Shown in pieces: positions 39,471 to 50,930 of a stretch of 64,000 nucleotides of DNA; position 1 is the stretch's first letter; each line of letters begins with the position of its first letter. The stretch is taken from the NCBI RefSeq assembly GCF_040412425.1, contig NC_089742.1, positions 81,603,539-81,667,538 of the forward strand, written 5' to 3'. The notes beneath the pieces were generated by a model, which saw nothing but the letters and a program-made list of their open reading frames with translations, searched no databases and was not told where the DNA came from. The stretch comes from Macrobrachium rosenbergii. Its lineage: Eukaryota > Arthropoda > Malacostraca > Decapoda > Palaemonidae. Made by a program: the position numbers and the translations under genes.

Positions 39471-39771
39471 AGCTGAACCTCCACTTGGTTCAGGGGCTTT
39501 CTCTATCCTTCCTCCAAGAGTAAGTCTCCCTTATGATAAGACCAAAGGTTTTTTATGTATATGAACAGTGACATTTGTATTTTCCATAACTAACAAACCT
39601 GCAGTCTTAACATATATTGCCCACCTCAAGCCACCCCTCATACAATTACCTGGGATAAGGCAACTGATGCGATGGAGCCAAGATGGGGCGGGGGAGGTCA
39701 GTGGAGCCTCCTCCCCACAGCCATCTTGGTTGGTTCCTGTCGCCACCAAATACCTTGTACTTTTTGGGGGG

Positions 39772-39951
39772 CTTTTTCGATGATTTTCGGTGCCAGTAAG
39801 GTTATCGGCACCTCTGTTAGTTATGTATCAGCGCCGATAAGTGGAAATCAGGGCATACCGGCGCTGAAAATCGCCAATTTTCATTGCTAGACAAGTGCTG
39901 AAAAACCGGATTGCTGATAACTGAGCCTGCTGATAACCCGGGGACTGCCTG
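39772..39951. mobile_element. MITE, CAGGCAGTCC family, 5'-truncated copy
   Basis: The right end AACCCGGGGACTGCCTG is followed by TA. The interior matches the copies at 1413 and 49942. The left terminal repeat is missing. Confidence 0.68.
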
Positions 39952-40255
39952 TAGTACAGTAGTGTGCTGTACATCCTATGTGCCTGTTGCATTGTGTTTT
40001 GCATAAGCATATAGTGTATGCGCATTTTGTTACAAATATTGGAAAAAAATGTTTAACATCCATTTTCCAATTTGAAGTATGTTGGTTGTTGTTTATAGGT
40101 ATATTTAGTATACATATGGTTTTTCAGCATTGGAAAGGTGGGACGGTAAGGGTACAAGTTGCCTTCGTACACGTTGAGTGTTTTTTCACCATATCCAGAA
40201 ATTTCCATTATGTGGCAGGGCCTTGAATGTATAGGAAACGGGAGAGATTACTGTA

Positions 40256-40400
40256 CAGTCGTCCCTCGCCATATTGCGGTTCACTTATCACGGTCTCACT
40301 GCATTGCGGATTTTTAATTTATTAGATGTAAATTTGTATCACGGATTTTTCGCTATATTGCGGGATTTTGCAGTATTTATTTTTATTTTTGTGGTAAAAT
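40256..40400. mobile_element. Tc1/mariner or Tigger-like terminal fragment
   Basis: TA followed by CAGTCGTCCCTCGCCATATT and further ATTGCGG/CACGG words, a terminal pattern typical of pogo/Tigger-type elements (from memory). No matching right end was found, so the inner boundary is arbitrary. Confidence 0.55.
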
Positions 40401-41058
40401 AAGATATTCTAAGCATAAAATTTTTAATTTCATGACTAAATAAATTTTTTATGATAAAAAAATTATTTACTAATTTTCAGTTATTAATATTAATGTAAAC
40501 AGCAAAAAAATATATAAAATGCTAAATTAAAATCCCACAAAATCACAAAACAGCTTACCAATATACATAAACACCCCAGTTCAATTTCTCTCTCTCTTAG
40601 TATACATATCTTTTAATGAAAAAACAGCAAAATTTCAATAAAACTTTATTTCACGTACAGAATAAACTGTATTACTCCATTATTATCGTAAAATATGTAT
40701 AAAAAAACCGTTGTCCCGACACCTGTAACTGTTCTTACTGTAGGTATGTGTTGTTGTATTTTTTTCTTTGATTTAGTGAACCGTGCTTCATTACAAGAAT
40801 ATTTTATCATTGTTGATGTTTCATCTCTAATCATCGTAAAAATATTTAAAATCCAAATTTCATATGTAAGCAACTCAAGGTTACTGTAGACTTCCTCATT
40901 CCCAGCTTGTCAACTCAAGACTTAGTCTCGTCCCTAGCTACTGCTGAGACTTCGTTGATACGTAGCAACACCAGTTTTCTCTCTCTCTCTCTTTTAATGA
41001 AATATGAATTACTGTATCATAAACTTTTATGTACAGAATTTTAAAAATAATAATTCCA
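40401..41058. other. AT-rich DNA, possibly the inside of the preceding element
   Basis: No transposase motif or host domain is visible. Confidence 0.4.
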
Positions 41059-41110
41059 TTAACCCTTAAAGGCCGAGCGTCTATTCACAGAATAGAAACC
41101 TAGGTAACTC
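41059..41110. mobile_element. piggyBac-like terminal fragment
   Basis: TTAA followed by CCCTTAAAGGCCGAGCG, close to the ends at 56200 and 60811 (CCCTTAAACG). The similarity stops after a few dozen bases. Confidence 0.4.
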
Positions 41111-41125
41111 ATCTCAAGGAAAATC

Positions 41126-41320
41126 TTGACAGTCACAAGTTGTAATTGCCAGAAAAAGGGCCATTATGCAAGTGATTGCCATGGACCAGCTTGCTGCTCC
41201 TATCATGAGAGGACAGGACATAGTGTTCAAGATTGCAGGTGTAGGCCTAGACACAGATCTCAGTCACAAGATAGAGGTAGACAGTGGCTAAGAGACCGAT
41301 CCCAGAACGTATTATTATAA
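41126..41320 (+). pseudogene. gag-type zinc-knuckle fragment
   Basis: A 64-codon open stretch with two CCHC-like clusters (CQKKGHYASDC and CSYHERTGHSVQDC) and an Arg/Ser/Gln-rich tail. It looks like the end of a retroelement Gag. The first knuckle has atypical C-x-C spacing. No neighbouring pol was found. Confidence 0.5.
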
Positions 41321-41692
41321 GGGTGAACTGAAAATAAGAGGATCGGTCCTGGCTCTTGATGTTTCTACCTGGCGCACTCTTGGTTCCCTGTGTACACCCA
41401 TAAATTGATTGGTACTGACAAGTCTCAAGTGCTTGACACAAAAACTTCCGACTCCAGTTGATGTTACAACTGAGTCATTGAGAGGCAGAGGGAACCAGAG
41501 GGGGAGGCCTAGTAAACTTCCGAGCCAATCTGAAGACCAAAGACTCGACAGTAAATGAAGGCCGTGGATGATCTGCACTTTGACATTCCAAAGGATTGTT
41601 CAGTCTTGGAAGATGGCTGAGTTAGACCTTCTATCTTGATACACCGAAGCTGTGTCTGTTCAGCTCTGTCTGCCTGGACTGTGGGCATAATA

Positions 41693-41812
41693 GCCAATGG
41701 TCATACCACGTTGAAAGCACTGCTTCTTGCCCAGTCAGTGAAGTTAAACAACGTTGGGTCTGATTAGTGCTTGGATGGGTGACCTCCTAGGAAAAATCAG
41801 ATGCTGTTGGCA
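41693..41812 (+). rRNA. 5S rRNA-like copy, probably a pseudogene
   Basis: About 120 bp aligns end to end with metazoan 5S rRNA. It starts GCCAATGGTCATACCACGTT, has AAGTTAAACAACGTTGGG in the internal A-box/IE region and TTGGATGGGTGACCTCCTAG in the C-box region, and ends GCTGTTGGC. The two ends can still pair (GCCAA with TTGGC). Several bases in the middle differ from the usual sequence, and no run of T directly follows, so transcription is doubtful. It is isolated between DIRS fragments, not in an array. A 5S-headed SINE is an alternative. Confidence 0.75.
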
Positions 41813-41879
41813 CCTATGAGACGTCTTTCACATCCATCGTACAAGTCTTAAGGTTACACCTTCCCACCATTCTGTCTGA

Positions 41880-42370
41880 TTCGCCAGGTGATCAGCAAGG
41901 TATGATCATTCAGAATATAAGGACCCTGGTGGCATCCAAGTGACCATAGGCTATCTGCTTTACCACCTAAAAGACTTGACCTCCAAGACTGGGTGTCAAC
42001 AACTCATTGTAAGTTCCAGCTCACCCAAGAAGCAGTGTCCAAGAGCACAATTTCTTTTGACTTTGTGTAATGATCAAACGGGTGTACTTCACAGCTGGTG
42101 ATGTGGACAACAGTATGTTCCAGGTGAGATTTCACAAGGTCAGGGGCATTGCTCTGCCCCTTGCATTCAGAAAGAACCTGTCGGACAGGTACCAAGGGCG
42201 GGAATGTGATCACGACATACCACATTCACCTCCTTTTTTACCTTCAGGAAGTTGCCCATAGATCCTTGGACTCTTTTTTCCTTGGGTTCTGTGGTGGCTG
42301 CTCAGCAGTCATGTAGCTCACCCAGCTCCCTTTGGGGACAGGTGGCATCTCGCCTAAGGTGTACTGCTGC
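41880..42370 (+). pseudogene. DIRS-like tyrosine recombinase C-terminus
   Basis: HKVRGIALPLAFRKNLS (about 42130-42180) contains the H-x-x-R box. A YLQEVAHRSLDSFFLG segment (about 42240-42290) contains the likely catalytic Tyr. The product resembles that at 38880-39060. Frames are broken. Confidence 0.6.
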
Positions 42371-45300
42371 AAAAGAGCTCTAGGAAGTACCTCTTGTCTG
42401 CTGCAGGGCTGTCAATTTCAAAACTTTCTTTTGAACTGAAGACAGCTCCATAAGTGGTTATGAGAGTTCTCACCTGAATGTCATCTTGGGCTTATTCACT
42501 AAGTATGTGTTAGTAGTATTTTATAGTCAACTTGCATGCTTCTGCTCCAAGACAGTTCTACTCCCTTTTGGCCAAGTGGAGCAAATGGATAAATGTTGGA
42601 TCTCAAGCCCAAGAAGCAGCCAAGTTCCAGGGTATGCTTGCAAGTGTGACAAAGTCAGTGAGATATTAGCATTGATTCAGCGTTAATGATAATGAATAAG
42701 TGTTGTGTCAAATGATGAAGCTCATCATAGACTAAACTTACAGTATGATTGTGGCAGTCTTCAGTACAAGAAGACATAAAGTACAGGTATTACCATCCCA
42801 CTTGAGAACCATACACACCTATAAACTATTATTTAAAATATAGTGTAACTACCCAAGTTTCACACTGCAGCAAATGGCAAGTTTCAGACTCAAATCCATA
42901 AAGATATTTGTCAGGGTCTTGAGCATTCTCAATTTGTTCATATACAGCGTATTGAGATTTTAAGGCATTGCATTTTATGAAATGAGACATTATTTTGAAA
43001 TGAGTGGAAATTCTTGAGGTCAGTCCATGGAAAATTAAGTGTATTCAGTGGTCTGGTAACTTGGAACTAATATTACTTTTCTATAGTATCTAATTTTACT
43101 TGTGTGATGGACATAACTAATATTACTTTCTTTAGTATCTAATTTTACTTGTGTGATGGACATAATTCCATTTATCACTTTTTGCAGGTGAAGGTTAAGT
43201 GCCTTGATATGTTGGTCTTGGAAACCAAGATGTTAATTGAAACGTCAGCCCATAGAGCATTCAGAGTCGGGTATTAGTTTGGGTGTAACTACAATGTCAC
43301 ATGTATGTATTGTACAAATGTCGTTATCACATTTTGTACAATGGTTAACCAGGATACAACAGGATTTACTAGTATACAGCTGATTGGTGTAAGTATAGGT
43401 TTTATTTGTTGGCTGTTCCAGTTGTAATTGTTTATAGTTTAGAGGTATATGTTATCATATGAACAGAGTGGATTAATACAAAGCCTGTGAAAGATTGTTA
43501 GTGAAAATATTGCAGAAATTTAACATCAGTCTTCATCCTTTGAAATATAATTGTTTAATATAATGTAGCATATGTTTTTATCGTAAGGGTTTCTTAGCAG
43601 TTCTTCTAAAGAATAAACATCATTATATATCTCTTATATGGTTTTATTTTTATTTCAATAGACAGTTAGTAGTTCAAATGACTTGTAAGCAATTCGTTCA
43701 CCTCGCTAATGTACACCCCTTTAAAATACTAAGAGCAATTGGTTTGGCGAGCAAGGTGGTCTGTTAACTTTCAAGATATTTTATTTCAGATTAAGTAAGT
43801 TTTAAAACATTTTTGGAATTTTGCAGTGCAGATTTTGTTTTATTTTTATTATATATCAGACCAAGAGAATGCAGTTATATTTTGTTATGGTTTCTGCATC
43901 TAGTAGTTTTAGTTGCTGTTCTTTTTCTGCAAAATGAACTACTTGAGGTATGAAACCACAGGTCAGTCATAATTTGAATCAGGTCAGTATATGGTCATAT
44001 GGTATTTTATAGCCAAAAATGATGTGTAGTTATTGTGTTATGTGATATCATGTCATTCTCTTTTCTTAATTTAGGCAAGTAACGTCTTGATAAGCCCATG
44101 TTCTAAGATTAATTTATTCTATTCATACATGAACTATGACACTAAATGTGATTATTGTAATGATTGTGATTTTTGTGTATCTTTCATGTAACGCCTCTAA
44201 TTTAGATTATTAATAATTATCCATATTTGTATAAAAAGACCAGCGCAGATGGACTTTTACTATATTGCTTAAGATTTAGAAGAGGAATGTTGTCACAGAA
44301 AATTTATGCAAATATCTCGTCACATACTGAACCACCCTCTTTGCAATTTTTAGACTTTTTACGTAAAAAACTTTTTCAGATTTTCTATCATTTTCATCAG
44401 GATATGATGGATAAGAGTTCTGTAAGGAATTATATTTTTAATACTAGATTTATAAGATATGATTTTAAAAAGCATACTGTAGTGCCAAGCTTCGTAACTT
44501 GGAAATTAGATAGAATGCAGTCCAGTCTTTGGAGGGGCATATTGGCACATTAAAGTCAAATCACTATCTAATATAATCTGCTGCTTTTATTTTTTTCTAA
44601 TATTCTTACCATTTGCCATTTTGATTGCCAAGATGTAGCTGTATATATTGATGTATTATATTCTGTTTTTTGTTTTAATTTTAATTAGATACAATTGTGT
44701 AATTGTGTTCTTGTTTTTCTGATGTTTTCTTCCTTTTGGTGCAAAAAGTTCTAGGTCACAAACCCTTTTGCTTCTGAAGTTGAGACTTCAGAAGGAAAGG
44801 CTTCTCTTGTGGGTTTTTAAGTTTTTTTTTTTTTATTTGATTTGAGGTAAATAATAACCTCACATAATACTCTTCTTACCAATGATATTTTATTATATGC
44901 AAATTCTGATGAATATTGCATTATAACCATTTTTTCATTGGTTCCTCTTTTTTGTGTGCATTAAATGTGATTATTACGGTGTATACAAAACCTTCATGTA
45001 AATAGATTTATATGAATACGTATATCCTTCAAATAAATTTAAATACTTTATAGAAAAATTGTGGCTCCCATTATTAAAGAAAGGCTAATGTTTGATGTTC
45101 CATACACATACAGTACATGTACTGTACATTAATTTCATGTTATACTACAGTACCTGTGCTTCTGATGAACAAGAAATTATGTGACTTCATTGCCAAAGGA
45201 AGGAATCATGTTTGGTAGTAGGATGCAAGGGGCAAAATTGGTTGACATTGATGACAGTAGAGTAATTGAAAATTTCCTTCAGGACAACACATAGCTGACA

Positions 45301-48300
45301 AATGCAGAGTTTGTTTTGTTTTAGTTTTGTATAAATGCGAGACTAGTTGTTACTACCACATGCCCAGTGTATTGCTTCCTCATAATCATTTAGGAGCCTC
45401 TTTTCAAAATGGAATTTTGTTTTGTTTCCCCTTTATTATTTTACCCTTATTCTCATTATTATTATTATAGTTTTAATTCAGTTATATAATAGTTTTTGTT
45501 CAAAATAGACCTTACGGTTTGTATATTCATTATTTTATCCTTATTCTCAGTACCTTTTAATTCCATTTGTTAAGCTGCAATGAGAGTCAGTGACAAGTAA
45601 TGCTTTTGAAATATTTCCCATGCCAAAAGTTTCCAAGGTTTTTGTATCAGAATATTTTGAATTTCTCCAAACTCTGAACATCACACCACCCCTTTAAAAT
45701 AGGATTCTTCTTGTGTAATTCTTGGTCAGAATAAAATTCTTGACCTGACTTCCCTTCTGTTGGATGTGACTGCTTATCAACTTAATAATAGCTATTCTAA
45801 CCAGATCCAAGGTGAGGTGCTTGACCAATGGCCTGGCTACAGGTAAACACAAACACTCTCTCAATAAATTAATGAATAGTGGTGACTGTTAGGTTTATGT
45901 ATTTACCATTTGCATTTCCTGTGTGCTAGATAACATGTCACAACCTCTAGTAATCTCTGTGAATCATATTCTTTCCTTTATAAGTTTACTGTGTTCAGTT
46001 GATTTAACCAAGCAATTTTGAAATGAAAGCATGTCAAACCTTACTTTGATATTTTGTATACCAACATCTTTCTTTAAAAATGATGGTCATTAGAATCATA
46101 ATTTGATGTTATTCAAGGATTAAACATTAAATACAAGTACACCAGCAAATTTCATGGACAAACAAAAGAACATATTTCTTAATCATTGAAGTAACCAAGA
46201 TTCATTTTTATGTTGAACTTAGTGAGCTATATAGAATTGTGCCAGAAAAAAAACTGAGACTGAGATTTTAGAAGAAAGGATTCTTTTTTAGGAGCTGATA
46301 TTAGGGTTAAGTATAAAAAATTATATCCTCCATACAGTGCTGTATTTGTTACGTGGAACATAATGCCCCAGTTATTTTCTTATTTATTAAATACTAGTGA
46401 TATGGAGATAAAAGTTGACATATTCTGTGGTACAATTGAATTTAATTAAGTGTGGTAAATTGGCATACAGTACCAATTTGAAAATGCTTGAGCTGTATAT
46501 ATAAACCCAATTTTATAGGCATTAAATTTTTCCTTGAAATATGCTGTCATTACTAAAAAGAGAGAACTCTGATTATATTAGACTAAATATCAACATCCCA
46601 AAGCAATCTTGGAATGCAAAGCAATGTTTATAGTCTGTTTTTTTGAAGCTTGTAAGTATCCACAGCTAAAACCATTGATGCTAATCCTGAATGGTGGAAG
46701 CCCATGCTTAGCACCCACCATTGGTTACAATGATTTCAGTTGTTAAATGAAGTATGTTCGAGTGACATTTGAAACTTTTATATGCATTAGGAGTTCCATC
46801 TGTATTCATAAAATTATTCTTTTTTGACAGGCTTAAATTGTGACTTAAACATTGCATAATTATTAACTTAAAATTTTAATTAGGTGGTATCATATTTTCT
46901 TGGTATCAGGCTTAAACATATATTTTGCTCAATTGGTGGTACTGTGTTCCTCATATTTTTTCTCTTAGTTTACATTATTAGAATAAAGACTTTATGAAAA
47001 TAGTGATTTAACTTTTATTAAGATGTTTAATTGCATTTTCAGGAATGAATAAGAAATACTTGCTATTGCCACCCAAACTCTCTAATAAAAATATGGCTAA
47101 AATACATTTCAAGGTGGCAGTTTATCTTCAAGAATTAGAATTTGGATGAAAGTACACATAATATATAAATTTTTTTTTTTTTAAATGAAAGCATCCTTGG
47201 AATACCACTCTTGAGTGTTCTACTTTTGGTATGGTACTGGTATAGTATGCATTTACTAAGCCCAATATCTTGAAGTTGTTTTTCCCCGTGATGTCTTGAT
47301 GTTTCAGCATTGTGTATCCAGATTTCTCCTTGCTTTTAGTTCTATCTAGAGTTGAATAGAGTGCAAGATTTAAGAAGGTCTATAACATCATTGTGAGTCC
47401 TTCTACTGTTTTTGGTATAAAAACCTCCTTCAATTCAAATCTTGCAAGGCGTCTTAGATATATTTATGCAGATTTATTCAGTATTCCTTTACTGATGTTA
47501 TCCATGTCATGTTATTTACATTTTAAAGGTTTTAAGATAAATTTTAAGCACAACATCAGTCACAAGTTTTGAAGCAAAACACCAATTTTTCAGTGAATAA
47601 TAATAGTAACCAACAATCTTCTAATTATTCATTCTGTGTATTGGACTGCTTTTCTTATTGGAGCCCATGGGTATGTAGCCTCCTTTTTCAACTGGGTTGC
47701 AGCTCGGCATCTCGGCATGTAATAACGAGAGTTACCAAATTTCACTTAGATAAGCAATTCTCAAGAACAGCTTTAACATTTGTGAAAAGTAAACTTTTAC
47801 CCATTTTATCATCTATCGTTTTGAGCATTTATTTTTTTTACAAGCATTATACTGCATTATCAGGTGCTCTGTAGATTAATATGATGTTTATTGTAAAAAT
47901 ATGCTCAGTTTCACTGAAAGCTGTGCAGATAATAAACACCTGGAGGAATTGTAAATAAACCCTGCCTCAGTCAACAAGCTTTTGAGCATGAAGTTTTGGT
48001 GGCGTCTACTATGTTATTTTAGAAACTTTGGTATTGCGATGTTTAGGGAAATCAGGAACAAAAATTTTACTGAGTACATGTATAACAAGAACATCTGTTA
48101 GTATCTATACTTTGTTGCCTGATTTTTGGAGATTAATTCCAGACTACACTCTCCTCTTTTGTTTTGCCTTAAAGAAAAGGGCAAATATAAAAGTAGGTTA
48201 AGTGAGAGGTACCAGAGGCTATCAAAGGGAAAAATCCATGATATGGAAATTATGTGTTCACCTAACTACTTTCCCATCTAGTCAGCTGGGTGCCAAAGAC

Positions 48301-48641
48301 TTGTGGTGATGGTAATTATAATAATATTTTATGCCAATAACTTTTAAATATTAGTCACCAGCAGTTTTCTTTATCAGATTTTTATGTATGAAGCTACTTA
48401 ATATTCTTTGGTTATTATTGTTGTTTTTGTTAATTGAACCATGACTTGTGTATAATACCATATTTGTAGTTGTTTAGAGGCATCATACACTGCAGAAAAA
48501 GTTTTTCTTTAGCATAACTGGCATTTGCTACAGATCTAGTTTATATTAAATTAATTTAGGTGTCCATGAGCTTTATACTTTTTATTTCATCACGATTTCA
48601 GTCTTACTACTTTAGTATTTATGTAATTTTCTTATATTATT
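42371..48641. other. Long AT-rich stretch without recognised genes
   Basis: No splice-supported exon, domain, RNA gene or element end could be identified. A 108-codon frame at 44227-44553 has no recognisable domain and may be chance. A tandem duplication at 43066-43164 is listed separately. Confidence 0.55.
43066..43164. repeat. Tandem duplication, about 50 bp x 2
   Basis: The unit starts AACTAATATTACTTT and ends TGTGTGATGGACAT. It occurs twice head to tail with small differences. Confidence 0.9.
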
Positions 48642-48658
48642 TATATATATATTATATA

Positions 48659-48747
<89 letters not shown>

Positions 48748-48757
48748 TAATATATAT
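48642..48757. repeat. (TA)n microsatellite
   Basis: TA tract with several TTA interruptions at both ends. Confidence 0.95.
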
Positions 48758-49277
48758 ACATACAATCTGATCTTGTCTATTTTTTCATGCAACATCTGCT
48801 TAATTTCATGCCCTATCTCATTTCAATGGGAAGTCACAGCCTCACAGAATTCAGAAATTTGTTCCCAACATTTAATTGGTGTGAAAATACAAGATATTAT
48901 TATCCTGTTGTTTATTATTATCCTTTTGTTTACTATTCAGATTGTACACACACTTTTGTAAGGCTCTTAAACCTCTATGCTTTGACATTTTTTCTAGTTT
49001 TCTGACATGCTGACATCATTATATTATTATGTAAACATTTTCTTTCTCATTCAAGAACTTTGATCTACACTGCCTGCATTGACTCTAGCTCACCGTTTAG
49101 TTTTATTGTACTGTACTTGAACTGGCTGTAATTGTCTGTATATCTTGATTTTTGTGCAGTATGACCTAAACTACTATTCGGGAAATTTTCTCGTGTAACA
49201 CTACCTAAACAATTTTTGTACTACACTAATAAGAGTTGTAGTCAGTGCTGCTGAGGTTGTTAACAGTATTGATTTAT
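48758..49277. other. AT-rich DNA, nothing recognised
   Basis: No domain or repeat partner was noticed. Confidence 0.5.
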
Positions 49278-49941
49278 ATTTGTTCCTACACAAATACAAA
49301 CCTTTGGTCTTTACAAAGGATTTTGCTTGCTAACCTGGGCTGGAACAGCCGTTAACTTTCAAACAAGGTTGTTGGCTACCGATGGTATGGGGGAAACCCC
49401 GCCCACTTGTTGGTTTGCATCCTACTTTGCTTTTGGCCACCGTTGTGTGAGGACATCTCTGCCCGACTGTCGTTTGCTTTCTTTTTTGTTTTGTTTTTGC
49501 TGATATTTTTTGGAGTGATTTCTGTTTGTGATATATTTATAAACAAACCCCTCAATCAATTAGACTTTTGAAGAGGAAACCGCTGGGTTAGGTGCTGTCC
49601 AGGGAAGGACAGACTGTGTATATTTGGTTTCTCTCTTTTTTTTGAGGTTGATTGTCATTTATTATCATTTATCTGTGACATGAGTGTAATAAAACAATGT
49701 AACTCGACTTCTTTTTTCAGGTGTTGTGGAGGCCGAGGGCTTAGAGAGTTATGTGCCTCTTTAGGCCTCTCAGGAGAGCCGAGTGTCTTTTGAACTTGAT
49801 ACTCTTAGGCTCGAGGGGCTTGCCAGTATCTGCTCCGACCGTGCCCGGGACAATTTACCGGCCAAGGTGTCTGCTAGCTGTAGGACTGCTCCTACTCCCT
49901 TGGTAACCCCTCATGCCTTATCAGGATTGAGTTCCCAGATA

Positions 49942-50192
49942 CAGGCAGTCCCCAGTTATCGGCGGGTTCCGTTTCTGAGGGTGTGATGATAACCGAAAAT
50001 GGCCGCTAACTGAAAATCGGCGATTTCGGTGATTTTCGGGGGTTATTGGCACCGATTTTCGGTTATCGGCACCTCTGTTAGGTATGTATCGGCGCCAATA
50101 CCCAATTATCAGCGCCGATGAGCGGAAATTGCCGATTTTCGTTGACAGACAAGCGCCCTAAAACCGGATTGCTGTTAACCGGGGACTGCCTG
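49942..50192. mobile_element. MITE, CAGGCAGTCC family, full copy
   Basis: CAGGCAGTCCCCAGTTATCG on the left and GTTAACCGGGGACTGCCTG on the right, flanked by TA on both sides (49940-49941 and 50193-50194). It is the best-preserved long copy here, nested in DIRS gag sequence. Confidence 0.85.
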
Positions 50193-50439
50193 TACTGCTG
50201 TATACATCACCTGTGAGTGATGTTTTCCTCCACATGCTGTTGCCGAAGGCATGCTCTGCAAGTTCAAGAAGAGGTGAAAGAATTCGCCATAGTCGTCTGG
50301 TTTTTTTTTTTTGTTTTTATTGTCAAATGGTCTTGCCTCCTCCATCCCTTCTTCTTCCAAGCAGAAGAGGAAGGTTGCCTCATGCTCCCATTGCCTTGCA
50401 CATTGGTGCAACTGCTACTGGGCTTCTCTGGGACCCTGG

Positions 50440-50930
50440 TACTGTATACTGGTACCGACCCCGGTAGTGGGCCTACCAGGACCACTGGTACCGGTCTACC
50501 AGTACCAGGCCTAGTCTCGCTAGCGGCACCTTGGTACCTCTGCCCCCATTGCAGAGCACACAGGTGCAGCCACTACCCGGGGTTCTTTGGACCCGTTGTA
50601 CCGGCACTGGCCCTGGCAGGCTTCCTACCTGGGCCTTCAGTACTGCTGCTCCCGTTGCCAAGCACACGGGTGCAGCAGCTACTGGGGTTTTTTTGGACCC
50701 CTGTGGTACTGGCACTGGTCCCGGTAGCCTTCCTACCTGGGCCTTCAAGTACTGCTGCTTCCATTGCCGAGTGCACAGGTACAGCCGCTACCCATGGTTC
50801 TCTGGACCCCGTGGTACCAGCACTGGCCCCGGTAGGCTTCCTACCCAGGCCTTCAATACTGCTGCTCGTTGCTGAGCTTATGGATGCTACCGCTACCCAG
50901 GGTTCTTTGGACCCCAAGTGCACCAGGAAG
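50440..50930 (+). repeat. Coding minisatellite, ~105-110 bp units
   Basis: Four to five imperfect units each contain a CATTGC(A/C)GAGCACACAGG-like start, a TTCT(T)TGGACCC motif and a GGCTTCCTACC(T/C)(G/A)GGCCTTC end. In one frame the unit reads like FLPGPS plus LALAPVG, a Pro/Leu-rich peptide. It lies in the gag-like region of the DIRS remnant. Confidence 0.8.

Noticed and set aside
44227..44553. 108-codon frame in the AT-rich stretch
   Set aside because: No domain, splice support or repeat partner; may be chance.
45100..45135. Short palindrome CAGTACATGTACTG as a regulatory site
   Set aside because: Single occurrence with no supporting context.
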